Source: Limnanthes douglasii subsp. nivea
Lineage: Eukaryota; Streptophyta; Magnoliopsida; Brassicales; Limnanthaceae
DNA length: 64,000 nucleotides
Reading direction: 5' to 3'
Assembly (NCBI GenBank): GCA_036936605.1
Contig: JAUPFV010000001.1
Location: 168,354,643-168,418,642 of the forward strand
The translations under genes and the position numbers were made by a program. Positions 33,607 through 46,600 of the stretch are shown here, in pieces. The notes under the pieces were generated by a model. It was given only the letters and a program-made list of their open reading frames with translations. It had not been told where the DNA came from and did no database searches. Within the stretch, counting starts at the first letter, position 1; each line of letters starts with the position of its first letter.

Positions 33607-36600
33607 TCAACCGACCAACCGCCGACGATTAGTATTGCTATCATTTAAGAAATGATAAAACATTTGAGCTCGTGTTCTTTTTGGTATTTCTTTGCTATAT
33701 TCAGTGGGTACAGACCCGTTGTGGATGATGTCTTTAACGTATTCGCAAACGAAAACTCCGCAATCAAGTGATCTTTCATTTTGATGTGATATATCTCTTA
33801 CAACTTTTACTTTGTATCCATTCCTCACACAAGGGATGTACTGTTTCTTCATAAAATAGGATAGTTGTTCAATAAAAACATGTCATGACAATTTTTATAC
33901 AAAAGATAATGATGTGATTTATTAATATCCATAATGTGATTGATACACATACTCAAACTTGGCTTGAAATTACGTATTGTGATTGCTTTGTGACATGTAA
34001 AACGAGATTGCATTGTCATTTGTAAAATGAGATTTACAGGATGTAGGCGCGCGATTTAAAACATTTTATAACTAATGTTGCGTTTTACAAACATAAACCA
34101 TGCTAAGTCAATTTCTAATACATACCAATGCATATCCAATTTTCTGACATACATCTGGAGTGAATTTTCTTTCAGGATAAAACAGGTTATAGTTTTTAGG
34201 AACCCTATTCTCCATATCAATTACCAAAAATTTCTAGTGGTTTGTTATGTTCTCCCTTATGTAGCATACGAGAACAAACATGATGTAAGTTTCTAGCCTC
34301 ATCATCTCGAAAACTTCGTCAACAATGTATGACATATCTCCTTTCAATGTAAGGGTTTTCTATAATGCGTATGGGAATTAAGTGAAACATTAAGTCACAA
34401 ACGAGGACTATTTAAACCAAGTGTACTCACCGTTGCAATCCCGAAAATTTGGATAGCGTTGTATTTACAATTGTACTTGTTATCAAACCCTTTGAAAGGT
34501 ACTTTCCAATTTGATTCTTTAAGCAGCTTATATATCCAGGCATCAATAATCTACAAAATGACAGGTGGTTCTTTAAAACTAAAGATGCTTTTTAAACCGA
34601 ACATGCCATATTATAGAAAACGTTATCATGCGAGCCAGTGGTAAAACTAGATGTAAACGCATTGTTACTTATTTAAAATTGTATAATTTACCTTGCAGTC
34701 AAGCTCGCCTTTGTATGGTAGTGCCATTAGCTCACTCACACTAACACTAAGCCTGTATGAGAACTCTGACTTTGGTAAATACCATATTTTGGTATCTTCT
34801 TGATCTTCTTCTCTTTGTATTGATGGACCTTGTGGTATTCACTCACTACTATTAACTTTGTTGTTGTTGTTTCACTTCCCCAACCTTGGTAGCTAACTTC
34901 TCGTGGTTGTGTTTGACAAAGTAAATTCAAATTTGAATACTTGTCCGCTACTATCCGTAACATATAGAAATTATGGTCATATAATAACCATATGACTTAA
35001 TTTATTAAGTGTTAAATAATATAATCATCCACTTACCATAAGAGCGATCTCCACTAAAGCATTTTTTGAGGTACATAAATTAACATTTTTACTTACTCTG
35101 TGATTAGCCGCAACCTTATCAACTTTCAACCTTATCAACTTTCTCAAAAAAGGATTATGTACATAGTACAAAACCATTATTTAGCGTTGGTAGATCAAAA
35201 CGCTATGTCAACATTATCCCTTTCTTCCACCACTACCTCTGTTCTTGCCAACTCCGTTATGTCAAAAACAAATTCTCATGTTCTTCCATTGTAGTATATC
35301 CCTGCTTCATATTAGATTCATTTGCTTCTGCTGCTTCTATAGTTGGTGACTCCTCCATCTGCCCCATTATCATTTGCTACCTCTCCGGCAGGCACAACTA
35401 CACCGTAATCTACACCATTCTTCTTTTTATCATCTCCAACAGGTACAACCACCACACCATATTCCCATTGTCATTTTTAAACTCTCAAACTGGTACCACA
35501 AAGACAACATCTTCCATATTCTTTTTTTCTCTGTGTGTGGCAGGTGAATCGACTATACCATTGTGCCCGATAATATTAATTGGATTGTCAATCGATCGTT
35601 CAACTTCCACTTCTGATGTTGTCTCAGGCTGCACCACTTTGGGGTCTTGTGTGGTTTTATTAACTCCCCCAAAATTACTCCACTTAAGTCTTTATCTCCC
35701 TTGTGTCTATGAGGTATAACAACTGAATTCTCTACCTGCACCACACTGACCTTATCAATACCTAAAATATAAGTAACATAATCATTTCTTACTGTCTCAC
35801 TAGGTGCCACACAATGTTCTGCAGCTGCATCATCGGTCGCATCATTAGCTCTATCCGGTGATGAACCATCTAATCCATTGTCGGAAGACTCTGATCCTAT
35901 TTTGGGTACATCACCCACTACTGTTAGGCATTCAACTACAGAACAGAACGGAAGCCCACAAGCTTTGTCAACTGCTTCCTTTACAGCTTTATTGTTCTTC
36001 TCTTGTTGTTCAAGCTTTGAAGTTAAAGCAACTGCCTCTCTTGGGAGATCTTCAATCTGTATCAAAAGAAACATGTATAATATACTATCAACTTTCCAAA
36101 TCGAGTAATAACAAAAAAAACTTTAAATATTACTTGTCTCTTCTTTCGTGTTAGCGATATCTTTAGACGTTTATTAACGACCGAGTACCTGTATGTACCG
36201 ATTCTCTTCTTCTTGCTTTCTTTAACTCTTTGCATTGTGAAGGAACTAGCACGACCCTTCTAAAGTGCCATTTTCTTCATTCGTAGACTAGAACTGGTTT
36301 TTGAAGTATTACTACCACTGTAAGATCTCCTTTGTTTTTGCTTCTCTTTTATTGGGGTACTTTTATGCTATTCCAACCATCCCCGGAGTGGTAAGTTATA
36401 GTCATCAGCAGTGTCCCTGAAATCCGATGTGGGGGATTGTTCATTTGAGTGTGTTTCTATGATTGGTCGTTGCCTATTATGCTTTCTTCTTTTCGTTGTT
36501 CTATTGGCCAACAACTTCTTCCTTTTGTTAGACCTTCGTTGAGCACTCGCCGGTAAACCTTATGAGTTTCCCACATAATCACCGACTCCAAAGACTATCT

Positions 36601-37450
36601 TTTCAGCCTCAGTAAAGTTTAATTCGCTCTCCAAAACCTGTACATTGAGAAAGTATATATCACGCGAATTATGGGTACGTAAGTTGTTACATAAAACATG
36701 CGATATACTTACTAACATTAAAGATGTGTTTTACAAGCACTAACATCAAACCAAGCGATTTACTTACTCGTACTGGATATGCGTTTTACAAGTACTAACA
36801 TTTAACCATGCGATTTATATACTAACTCTAAGGATGCATTTTACTAATAGTTATGGACTCGCGATTTACAGTTGACATTCACAATTAACAACACTTCCAT
36901 ATTTATACTACTACTAACTATTACAAACTACTGAGCCTCATTACTGCAATAACTAACAACCTCTATATTTTACCTCTTCATCTTGCAGCCTGCCCATCGA
37001 TTCAATCATGGATATGGTTGTTTTCTTCCACTCAAGCCCCTACCATTTATAGTACCTAGGTATTATGTCATCCCATGCCAAATCAGCCCCTAGAGTGATG
37101 TACTCCATTATGAATGACTGCAACAAAAATAGAAACTATCATTTTCCTACAACCTATGTGAACTTAACTATCACTGCGTCTACTGATAATAATAAATAAA
37201 ACAACAACGCATCTGATAAATTTATCGGGTGTCTTTTTCTTCGAACTGTTTTTCATCGACCGAGGAGCTTCTCAACAATTGCTCCAGACCAGTAGTAATC
37301 ATTCATTTTAAGCATGTCTTCTACGTAGAACACCAACGTCCAACCTATAATATCGCCGAATACTGAATACAAAGCTGTTTAGCAAATGAACAAAATCAAC
37401 AGCCGCGCAACGTCCTCCGCGGTATCCTCTCCACCATCCCTTATTGCTTT
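33607..37450 (-). pseudogene. ULP1/SENP-like (C48) cysteine protease gene of the MULE, broken
   Basis: Minus strand, right to left: ARLLILF and ALYSVFGDIIGWTLVFYVED (about 37290-37420, resembling the DUF1985-type region of plant ULP-like transposon genes; tentative). A very basic stretch follows (about 36480-36550), a linker with a coiled-coil-like part (35553-36074), then IIDAWIYKLLKESNW (about 34520), and the protease core: catalytic His followed by a TAG where Trp is expected (HW-x-L-V-x-D; stop at 34234-34236), FLVIDMENRVP with the Asp, and HQNERSLDCGVFVCEYV with Gln and the nucleophile Cys (about 33735-33790). So His, Asp, Gln and Cys are all present. The family removes SUMO-like modifiers; the role in the transposon is unknown. 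Exons are separated by TGCGATTTA-rich introns. Stops make it non-functional. Confidence 0.75.
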
Positions 37451-38038
37451 ATGCATAGCTTCATGCAATAGAATGAATACATGCTAAATTAGTGTACACA
37501 AACCATGTAACTGACAAAATGTTTATCCTACCTTAATCATTGAATTTGAAACACATTTCTAATTAGTCTGGCCGCTTTTCCTAGGCGTGGGGTGAAAATA
37601 TTAATAGTAATATCCAAAATCCAATAAAATACAGTCCATTCATATCTGGGTAATTAGATTTGCCGAGCTATTTTAAAAAATCCATAAGGTATATAAAAAT
37701 ATATAGTAAAAAGTATGAAATAGAATTTTAAGGACCTAAATAATGAGTTTTGGGGCTTAAACTTTATGACAGGTCTCCTGCTTCTGTCATATTCTTGACA
37801 GTTAACGGGCTCGTCAAGATTTGTGATTTGATTATTTTTGGAGTCCAAATCAAATACACAAATAAGTCCGGTTGAGTTTTTCAAAAATAAATAGAAACCT
37901 TGTGCAACGACATCATCATCTCTTATTCATTAGAAATAATTCGTCTTCGAATTTTCAGCCTCATCTTCATTAGCAACATTGGTATAATGCACCAAGTGCT
38001 CATATTCAAAACATCACATATCTTCCTATAACTTGCTT

Positions 38039-41000
38039 ATAGTTTAAAATGCGCTGATACAATCGTGAGGTGCTGCAAGATGAGGCTTAGCGCCTTATAC
38101 CGTTGCGAGGCGCCCAGTCGATTGGCGACCGTTACGACGGCACCATGAACCTGGCAAGGTGACGCATTTTTTTTTACTGAATTATGTTTTTTTAAGTTAG
38201 AAAAAAGTTATTAATCATTGAATATTAAAGTTACTTTTTCACATCTTATTTAATAAATAGTTTTGATATATGTTATAAGGTAGACTTTTAACCCATAATT
38301 GACCCTTCAATATCTTAAACAAATTTTAATAAAAACATTCACCATAACCATTAAGTAACGACGACTAATGACTAATCAGGTAGATAGTTGTAGAGTATAT
38401 TTCTTTTAATTAAATAATTTAAATTATTCATATTTTTAGAAAACAAATTTTTGCAGAATCTTTTATACATATTTAGTTTCTTAAATATCATCCCATTATT
38501 TTACTATTAATTTGGATAGATAATATTTATTAATTACTTCAATATTATTCAATATTTATATAGGATAGTTTTTATGTTATATACATACCAACAAGAATTT
38601 TTTAATATTTGATGTACCTTTTAAGAATTCACCCATTTATTATTTAGTATTTAATTTTCTTAATATATATACTTTTGTAGACTATTGGTATATTTTATTC
38701 AAATATTAGGAGTGAATATTTTAAATAATATCGCAATTTTTTGTATTATTTTCTTAAGTGTTACTAAAATTCAAAAGTTTATCCATCAACTCCATCCATA
38801 TTTTCTAGTTTATTTTTTCTTCTTCAAAATATGATTTATTTATTATCGCACAAATGAAATTTGGTTCTAATAATACAACATATAGAAGTTCTAAAATAAA
38901 ATATATTAGTTGGGATTATGGTACACGTGCAGATGGAAAAAATACAGATTGTATTAGATGTAATTTTTGTGATAAAATGTACAATGGTAGGATAACTCGT
39001 CCAAAAACATTTGATCGGTGATTTTAAAAATGTCATTGCGTGCTCTATATGTCCTGGTCATGTCAAAGAGAGATTGACAGAGTTGAAATATAAAAAAAGG
39101 ATGAAATTAGGGCAAAGGAGTTAATAGATAATATTGATATCTTAGTGGATATGGAAGAAGATGAACAATGAGTTCTTTCAAGTAGTGCTTCCAATGTTAA
39201 CGCTCAGTTAAATTTATTTTACAGAAGGGAAGCTTTGGGGAAAACATAAAAATTGGACAATATTAAGTATATGATAATAAGTACATGAAAAAATTAAAAG
39301 ACCGTATCATTCAAATGTTTGCTAAATGGATGTATCATGTATGGCGCTTAAATTGCTTTCAATGTTGTAAACTATAAGTCATTACAAAACCTGGTTGAAA
39401 CAATTGGATAATATGGTATTGTTATGAAGGCTCCTACTATGCATGGAGTGTGAGTAACTTGTCTGGAAAAAGAAAATGACCCACACAAAAACTTTTTAAA
39501 GAAAATATGGACCAAGCTAGGAAAAAAGTGGTTGCACATTAATGTTTGATGAGTGCACTCACAGGATTGGTAGAGTTTTTGTCAATTTCTTAATGAACAT
39601 TCCTAAATGAAGTGTTTTCTTGGATAGTTTTAATGCCTCATCATATTAAAATCATGAATAAAAATGTTGATTAGCAAATAAATTGACCATATTGGTGCTG
39701 AAAATGTTGTTCAAGTAGTGATGAATAATGCCTCAGAAAATGTCCTTGTAGGTACGTTTGAACATTTACTATATGTTATTTATTTAGTATTTTAAATTAT
39801 AATCAAGCTTTTTTATTTCTAATTGGTGTTTTTTTATAGGAAAACTACTTGAAGCTTAGTATACACATCTTTATTGGACACTTTGTGCGACACATTTTCT
39901 TGATTTGATGTTCAAATATATTTTTTAAGATTCCAAAATTTAAGAAGACAATTGATAAGGCAATTAGGGTGAATGGCTACATCTATAGCCGCACACGAGT
40001 CTTAAGTTTGATGAAAATTTCACTAACAACAAAGAGATTATACGACCTGCTAAGACTTGTTTTCCTACTGGATTCTTGACGTTAAAGAGGTTTAACGAGG
40101 AACAAAGGCGTCTAACCAGACTTTTCAACTCAGATGAATAATTTGGAAGTAAGTTTTCAAAAGCGTAGTGGGGAAAAGTTTTTAAATTTCTTAGTGAATG
40201 GTTTTGGAGAACCACTAATGAGATTCTTAAAATTGGTGGTCTACTATTGGCAGTGTTGCGTATGGTAGATCGGGAGGTGAAACCGACAATGATTTACATT
40301 TATGAAGCCATAGACAAATCGAAATACTTTATTACAACCTATTTTTCAAATGATGAAATAATGTACAAGGAAAGTTTCACAATTATTGACAAGAGATGGG
40401 ACAATCAGTTACATAGGCCTTTCCATGCTTCATGATATTATCTTAATCCTAGCTTATATTTTAGCAATCCAAGTATTGACGATGATGTTCAAATTACAAG
40501 TAGTTTTCTTAATGTCTATCAAAGATGATCCCAGACGTTGATATGCAAGATAAGTATGTAGATGAGATTGTTTTGTATCAAATAGTGAAGGCACGTTTAA
40601 AACTGCCACAACAACTAGACGTCAGACTGTGATGACACCAGGTTTAACTTATTTAAAATAAATGTTCAATAATTCTTTTTTTCATATAATTTATATTATT
40701 CTTATGTTAGTTGTTTGGTGGATACGTTATGGTGCATCGACTCAAAAATCGAGAAATTTTTCCATACGAGTACTTGGTCTTGTTTGTAGGTCATCCGGAT
40801 GTGAAAGAAATTGGAGTTTCTTTGAGCATGTAAGATTCTTGTTATTTTATTTCGTTTGCAAGTTTTAATTTTTATTAATGTTTTCTAGTTAATTAGTTTA
40901 ATTGATTTTCTCTCGTAGATTCATAGCAAGAAAATGAACAAACTTGCTCAATATTGCTTGAATGATTTGGTGTATATCAAATACAATAGAGCTTTAAAGC

Positions 41001-41569
41001 GATGATATCAGTCACGTGGTCATGTTGATCCAATTCTTTTGAGTGCCATTGATGATACCAATGAGTTGTTGAATGGGTTACCCGATAACACGAGTGTTGT
41101 CACCTTATTGTAAATGATGATATGGATGCTCACTTGCTAGGAGTCGATGTCAGAGAAAATGATCCGGATGAATCAGACCATAATCTTATATCTCGTTTTC
41201 CATCCCTACGGTGACTTGTATTAGAAATAGAAGGCTTGTTTATGAGGAAGAGGACGAGGATACCCCTCCTATATGGGCCTTATATGAACAAGATGTTGGA
41301 GGACTATGAGATAAAATTCACGTAGAATAAGATAAGTTAGTTGATGAATAATGATTTTTTTAAAATTTAGTTATATTTTGATGAATTAAAAATACTTAAA
41401 TTTTGAGATTTTATTGACTTTTATATATCAAAATTATTAATTTTATATATTAATTATTTTTAAAAAAGTATTTTAATGAACGAAAAGGTGAGCGTCGCAA
41501 CCCTGGCCGTGTCGCCACAACTTTTGGGCCACTCATCACCACGAGACGCCACACGCCATTAAAAACTAT
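38039..41569 (+). mobile_element. hAT transposon (hAT-1) inserted in the chromovirus
   Basis: The ends are loosely inverted: ATAGTTTAAAATGCGCTG at 38039 and, reverse-complemented from 41569, ATAGTTTTTAATGGCGTG. Both ends continue into GC-rich short repeats (gaggcgcccag; gtgtggcgtctcg). The element carries a decayed hAT transposase and splits a chromovirus pol gene whose reading can be followed on both sides. I do not see a matching 8-bp target duplication (acttgctt versus gttgacag), so the boundaries are approximate. Confidence 0.65.
38853..41309 (+). pseudogene. hAT-1 transposase (BED finger and hATC dimerisation domain), broken
   Basis: ATG at 38853. BED-type finger: ISWDYGTRADGKNTD, IRCNFCDKMYNGRITR (38905-39010). 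Middle: FNASSY, ENVVQVVMNNASENVLVGKL (about 39695-39755), LLYWTLCATHFLDLM-like (about 39865-39910), LRMVDREVKPTMIYIYEA and IDKRWDNQLHRPFHA (40247-40435). C-terminus: VWWIRYGAS, LVCRSSGCERNWSFFEHV (40690-40830), a likely intron, HSKKMNKLAQYCLNDLVYIKYN (about 40923-40990) and the final TGA near 41307. The domain order matches plant hAT transposases of the Ac type. Many stops and frame changes; the DDE residues cannot all be confirmed. Confidence 0.82.
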
Positions 41570-44449
41570 GTTGACAGGTTCAACGTGTATGCATTTGGGT
41601 TTATCTTATCAGCAACTTCATAGACCCACCTTCCATATTGTAACCTTGTTGTACTCATGGGAATGAAATCTCTCATTTCAAACTTGACTAGTGGGTGTTT
41701 ATTGTCAGCTGCAGCTTTATATTTCTGACTCGTGTCCTTGAGATGCTTTCTCTTTTTCACGTGAATTTCTTAGAATTCACCAATCGTGGATCCTGGCATG
41801 AACCTTGTGCATAGTTTGGAACACCAAATCCAGATGGCCTCGTGGATTATAGCTGTAGACCACCAGAAAATGAATATGCCCTCTATTCCTTTTGTGGTGC
41901 GTGTTGTAAGTGAATTGAACATGATAAATTCGTAAATTCCACGACTTTAAGTTTCCAGCCATCTCTGCACGCAACATGTTTCCCAAAGTTCTATTGGTAA
42001 CCTATGTCTTCCAATCTATCTATGGGTGGTAGGCACTACTAAAGCTCTGTTTTATCTCGTAAGACGTCATAAACTCCTCTGGAATTGACCAACAAACCAA
42101 GGATCTCGGTCAGAGACAGTGTTCATTGGCAGATCATTAAAACGGTAAATCTCTCTGAAGTAAAACATCGTGACGTTCACTGCATATGTTGTTTTATTGC
42201 ATGTAATAAAATGAGATAATCTAAAAAAATTGTCAACAACCTCGAAGATAAAGTTATTACCTTATTGCATCCTTGGAAATCCAAAAAACAATTCATGCTC
42301 ACACTTTGCTATGGTCCTTCTATTATAAGTAATGGTAAGTACATACCATTATTGGAAGTGATACCTTTGTCATTTGACAAATTCGATACCCGTCCACGAA
42401 ATGGATAATATCCTTCTTAAAGTTAGGCTAATAAAACTGGTTAGATATAAAATTTAAGGTCTAATCTCGACCACCATACCAATTGATTATGTTTTTCTAT
42501 TGCACTATCAATAGTCCTAAACTCCCCGCCGGAATACAGAATAAATTAACTTTGAAAAGGTAGCCATTGATCACTAAAAACCTTTTCTCAAACCTAACAA
42601 CCCCTCATTCCACCCGTATTATCTTACTTAGCCTTTTTAACGCACCGGCTGCACGGTTAACTACTCCTGACGCATGCTTGATAGAAAAAGTAAAATGCAG
42701 AGACTTTGTCTTAACTCATCATATTATTCAATGCATCATGATCAGTGTACAATACGAAATCATTGTAGGCCAAGTATGAAGTCCATTATTTCAAAGCCCG
42801 AGCCACTCGATAGAACTCGACGTCATAAGTGCTTCTAGTTAAGTTTGGACCCATTTAACTTTTTATTGAAGTATACGACTAGATTTACTTTTAACTAAGC
42901 ACAACCCCAATACAATTTCAGATGCATCACAATACAATTCAATCTTGCAGGAAAGTCACAAAAGACCAGTATAGGTGTGGTGGTCAGTCGTACCTTAATT
43001 TCTTCAAATTACTTTGTTTCCCCTGAAGTGAACCTAAAAGTATTCCCTTTCATGAAATAAGTAATGGATGCCATGTTTGTACTAAAGTCATGAATAAATC
43101 TTTGATTGAACAACACCAACTCATGAAATGAACGAAACTCAATGATAGATTTTAGTGATGTCCAGTCATAAACTGATGTTATCTTAGACTCATAAACTAA
43201 CAACCCATCTTTCGATACTACACATCATAGGAAAATGATAGACTCTATTAGAAAATAAAATTTTCTCATCCCACCATAGAATTTATTGCGCCTCATAACA
43301 CGTAAGTTCTCTCGATGGTGATATAAATTAATATGTCATCGTAATAGACAAAACAAAGTTTAGCAATAAAAACAAAGAAAACCTTATTCATAATGCGTAT
43401 GAAAGTACGGTATGCATTCGAAATGCCAAAATGAATTACAATCCCTTACAACAAATTTTCTCGGGTCTTGAACACCATTTTCCATTCATCTCCCATTTGG
43501 ATGCGGATTTGGTGATATTCGCTTTTCAAGTGCAGCCTCATGAACACCTTAACGGAAGTTATATGATTTAATAAATTATAAAGTTTGGGAATAAGAAATC
43601 AATGCATGAATATAATGTTATTGATAGCTATACTATCCTCGAACATCTGCATCAAACCATCTTTCTTCGGGGCTGCACAAAGATTATGGCTTTCACAAAT
43701 ATGGCCCTTAGCCAATAATTCTTCGACCTGCCTCATCAGCTCCTCGTGTTCTTTCAAGCTTATTTTTTAGTTGGACATTTAGGTAGGCTAGTGCCAGGAA
43801 CTAGATCAATTATATGTATGATGTCTCGTAATCGAGAAACGTCAGTAGGAAAATCATATGGAAATACATCAACAAATTCTAAAAACGACGGGTGAACTCG
43901 TTGAGGGATGCCATCAAATTGATCATCGGTACACTATTTCATAACCAATAAACACACAATTCCTGAATCATTTGGTTGTTCTAAAAATACCTTACAAGAT
44001 AAAAACTTTGTGCTAGAATCTTGTTACAGAGTAACTATAGGTTATGGGGTCACTTCTCTAGATGGCACTAATGTAAGTTTATTATTATTCCACATGAATC
44101 TATAATGATTTTTTCTACCATCATACATCCAAATCTTATCAAATTTCCACAGTGGTGCTAAAAGAAGGTGGCAAGCATTCATACTAACAATATCACACCG
44201 TGCAATTATCTTTATAATTACAAAACAATGATACTAGATATTGTTGAGAAATGGATACCTCGCTAAATGTTTTTTGCCAGGCTAACTTGTTGAGGTTGGG
44301 CTGATTTTCAATCTTCAACGCTAACTTCTACACAGCTTCTTCATAAATTATGTTTTCGCCGCTCCATGAGTCTATAAAATATTTACACACTGCACACCTT
44401 CCCTAAGATAGTGCAAGTAGATTGAAATATGATGTTTCTCAACCACTCA

Positions 44450-46600
44450 TCATTGTTTCCACCATCTTTTATTTATGCGAGAATTCAATATCAACAATTC
44501 CAAAACCTAAAACATGGGTTAAAGTGTGTTAACGAATATACTGATGAGTTTTTTAAGTTGACGAATCATGTTGATATTGCTGATTAGGAGGATCAATTGG
44601 TTTCTCAATACATCGAAGATATAAAACAAAAATTTCAGAGCTCTTGAAACATGTTTGATCCTCACAATGTTTCTAAAGCACATCAACATTTCTTACATCT
44701 GGAGAAAGTTCTATAGAGAAGACCGTATGGAAATCCTAGTCTAGTAGCACAAACTACAACACCTGGCCATAGAAGCACTTCTACGCAAGTGAGATATTTT
44801 CGTTGTCATGAGCCTAGACATATTGCAGCATAATATCCTCAATCACAATAGTATTCAAGCGGTTTGTGATGTGGAATAGGTAAAATTTGTTGATGAGACT
44901 CAAAAAGAAAAGGTAGATGAAGAGGATAGTGAGAAACTTTTAGTTCTAAACTGTGTCTCTTTTGGTCCTAAGGTGAACAGTGACAATGATGACTGGTTGA
45001 GAAATAACAAATTTTAATCTACTTGCATTAAAGCATATTAAAGTCTGAAAACTACCCTACTTCTACAAACTAGCATGCTTAAAAGAGGCACGACGTAACC
45101 ATTTCTAAGCGGTGTCTAGTATATATTTATGTTGGTAATTATAAAGATAAAGCTTGGTGCAATGTGATAAAGATGGATTATTGTCACCCACTGTTAGAGC
45201 GATCATAGAAATTTGAAAGGAGTTTCATGTATGATGGTAGAACAAATCACTATCGTTTCATATGGAATACCAGTAAGGTCACATTAGTGTCATCTAGGGA
45301 ACTGTCCCCAAAACCTGCAGTTACGGTGTCCCATAAGTCTGGCAGAAAGTTTGTATATCGTAAGGTATTTTTAGAACATGCGAATAGTTTGAGATTTTTT
45401 ATTTATTAGTTGCTAAATAATATACTAATAATTCATTTGTTGGACTCTCTGAGCGATTTCACCTACTGTTATTAGAATTTAGTGATGTATTTCTAGATGA
45501 TTTTCTTATCGGCCTGCCTCCATTACAAGACATCCAACATAATATTGATCTAGTATCAGGAGTTAGTTGAAAACCGAATATCACCAGATCCAAATTTGAA
45601 ACTAAGATGAATTGAAAACGACGTTCAAAACATAGGAAGGTTTTCTCGAATGGCTACTTATACCTTTTGGACTTTCGACTACATCCAGTCCTTTTATGAG
45701 AGTTATGAATTAGATTATTCATCCTTTTATTTGTAAATTTTTGGTTTCTTATTTTGATGACATATTTATTTATAAAACTAGAGAATAATTACATTTACAA
45801 CATCCGTGATAAGTCTTATGTGCTTTGAGGAGTGAAAAGTTCTATAGAGGGATAAAAAATGTTCTTTTCTGATAAAGTGTGTCCTATTCCTTGGATATGT
45901 AGTATCAAAAGATGGATTGTTAGTTGATAACTACAACAGTTCATGATTGGACACTACCTACATCTATTACTGAGGTCAGTTTTATTTTATGGGTTGGTAT
46001 CTTTTTATTGGTGGTTTATTCATAACTTCAGCACCACCATGGCAGTTATTACCGATTACATAAAAAGGAAGACTTTTGGTTGGATTCCAGATGTAGCAGC
46101 AACATTTGAAGAGATTAAGGTACACCTGACCACAACACTTATATTGGTATTACCTGAATTTTTTACTGGATTTGAATTACATTGTGATGCATCTGGCATG
46201 GTTATTGGAGCTGTGGTTAGCCAAACGGGGCGACATGCAATATATTATAATGATAAGTTAAGAGGGGTCAAATTTAAGTACAACACTTATAATGTAGAGT
46301 TCTAGGGAGTTGGTTGGGATTTGAAACACTGGAGTTCATACTTGGCTTATAATAACTTCATACTATACACTAATCATGATGCCTTGAAGTATATGCAGAA
46401 ACAAGACAACCTCTCTGCACATCACATGCGATGGGCAATATTTACTCATAATTTTACTTTTTCAATCTATTACACATCGGGGTAGTTAACTATGTAGCTC
46501 ATGCATTGAGTTGGAGAAGTAGGTTGATTCATATAAAATAAGAGTTTGTTGCGTTTGAGACAATGAAGGATTTATTGGCTACAAATCTATATTCTGGTCA
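44450..46600 (+). pseudogene. Chromovirus-type Ty3/Gypsy copy, plus strand (gag to RNase H)
   Basis: Gag (HGLKCVNEYTDEFFKL, DQLVSQYIEDIKQKFQ, about 44510-44640), zinc-knuckle remnant (about 44800), protease-to-RT linker (MDYCHPLLERS, MYDGRTNHYRFIWN, 45160-45260), RT start (FSDVFLDDFLIGLPPLQDIQ, about 45480), RT end and RNase H (FIHNFSTTMAVITDYIKRKTF, FELHCDASGMVIGAVVSQTG, HDALKYMQKQDNLSAHH; 45943-46450). It ends abruptly at 46600 where the LTR of the second Tat-like element begins. The linker matches the minus-strand copy at 44080-44190 closely, so both are one family. It is broken by stops and shifts. Confidence 0.78.

Larger units (their letters stand above)
28050..36870. repeat. Dispersed TGCGATTTA-like motif clusters in MULE spacers and introns
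   Basis: Clusters of the word (A/C)(T/C)GCGATTTA(C/T) and one-base variants, usually 20-40 bp apart, at about 28050-28150, 29285-29440, 30525-30960, 31985-32530, 33900-34070 and 36655-36870. They fall outside the recognisable coding blocks of both MULE genes. Spacing is irregular, so this is not a simple tandem array. Confidence 0.75.
27199..37580. mobile_element. Large MULE remnant of KI/Kaonashi type (transposase plus ULP1-like gene)
   Basis: A MURA-like transposase (plus) and a ULP1-like protease gene (minus) face each other, with a third small decayed ORF between them. Such an arrangement is known for Kaonashi/KI-type MULEs of plants. The likely left end, GAAAACTACACACTAAATACC at 27199, resembles the right end of the MULE at 5218-8185 (GGGAAATTACACCTAAGGTACC). 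No matching right end is visible; the ULP gene loses recognisable sequence near 37450 and chromovirus sequence begins near 37650, so the right end is probably lost. Introns and spacers carry many TGCGATTTA-like words. Confidence 0.65.
37650..44400 (-). pseudogene. Chromovirus-type Ty3/Gypsy copy, minus strand, interrupted by an hAT transposon
   Basis: Minus strand, right to left: protease-to-RT linker (NACHLLL, MYDGRKNHYRFMWN, about 44080-44190), RT (about 43400-43750), FHELVLFNQRFIHDFST (about 43100), a decayed RNase H and integrase (42000-42900), GNMLRAEMAGNLKSW and FTYNTHHKRNRG (41777-41986), and the C-terminal KYKAAADNKHPL and KINPNAYTLNL (41566-41760). The coding continues beyond the hAT insertion at about 37900-38030 (EHLVHYTNVANEDEAE). 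From 37650 to 37880 there may be LTR sequence, but I cannot define an LTR. Gag is absent. All domains are shifted and stopped. Confidence 0.75.

Noticed and set aside
35468..36154. Plus-strand open frames over the ULP-type gene
   Set aside because: Shadows of the minus-strand linker, which has charged, coiled-coil-like composition.
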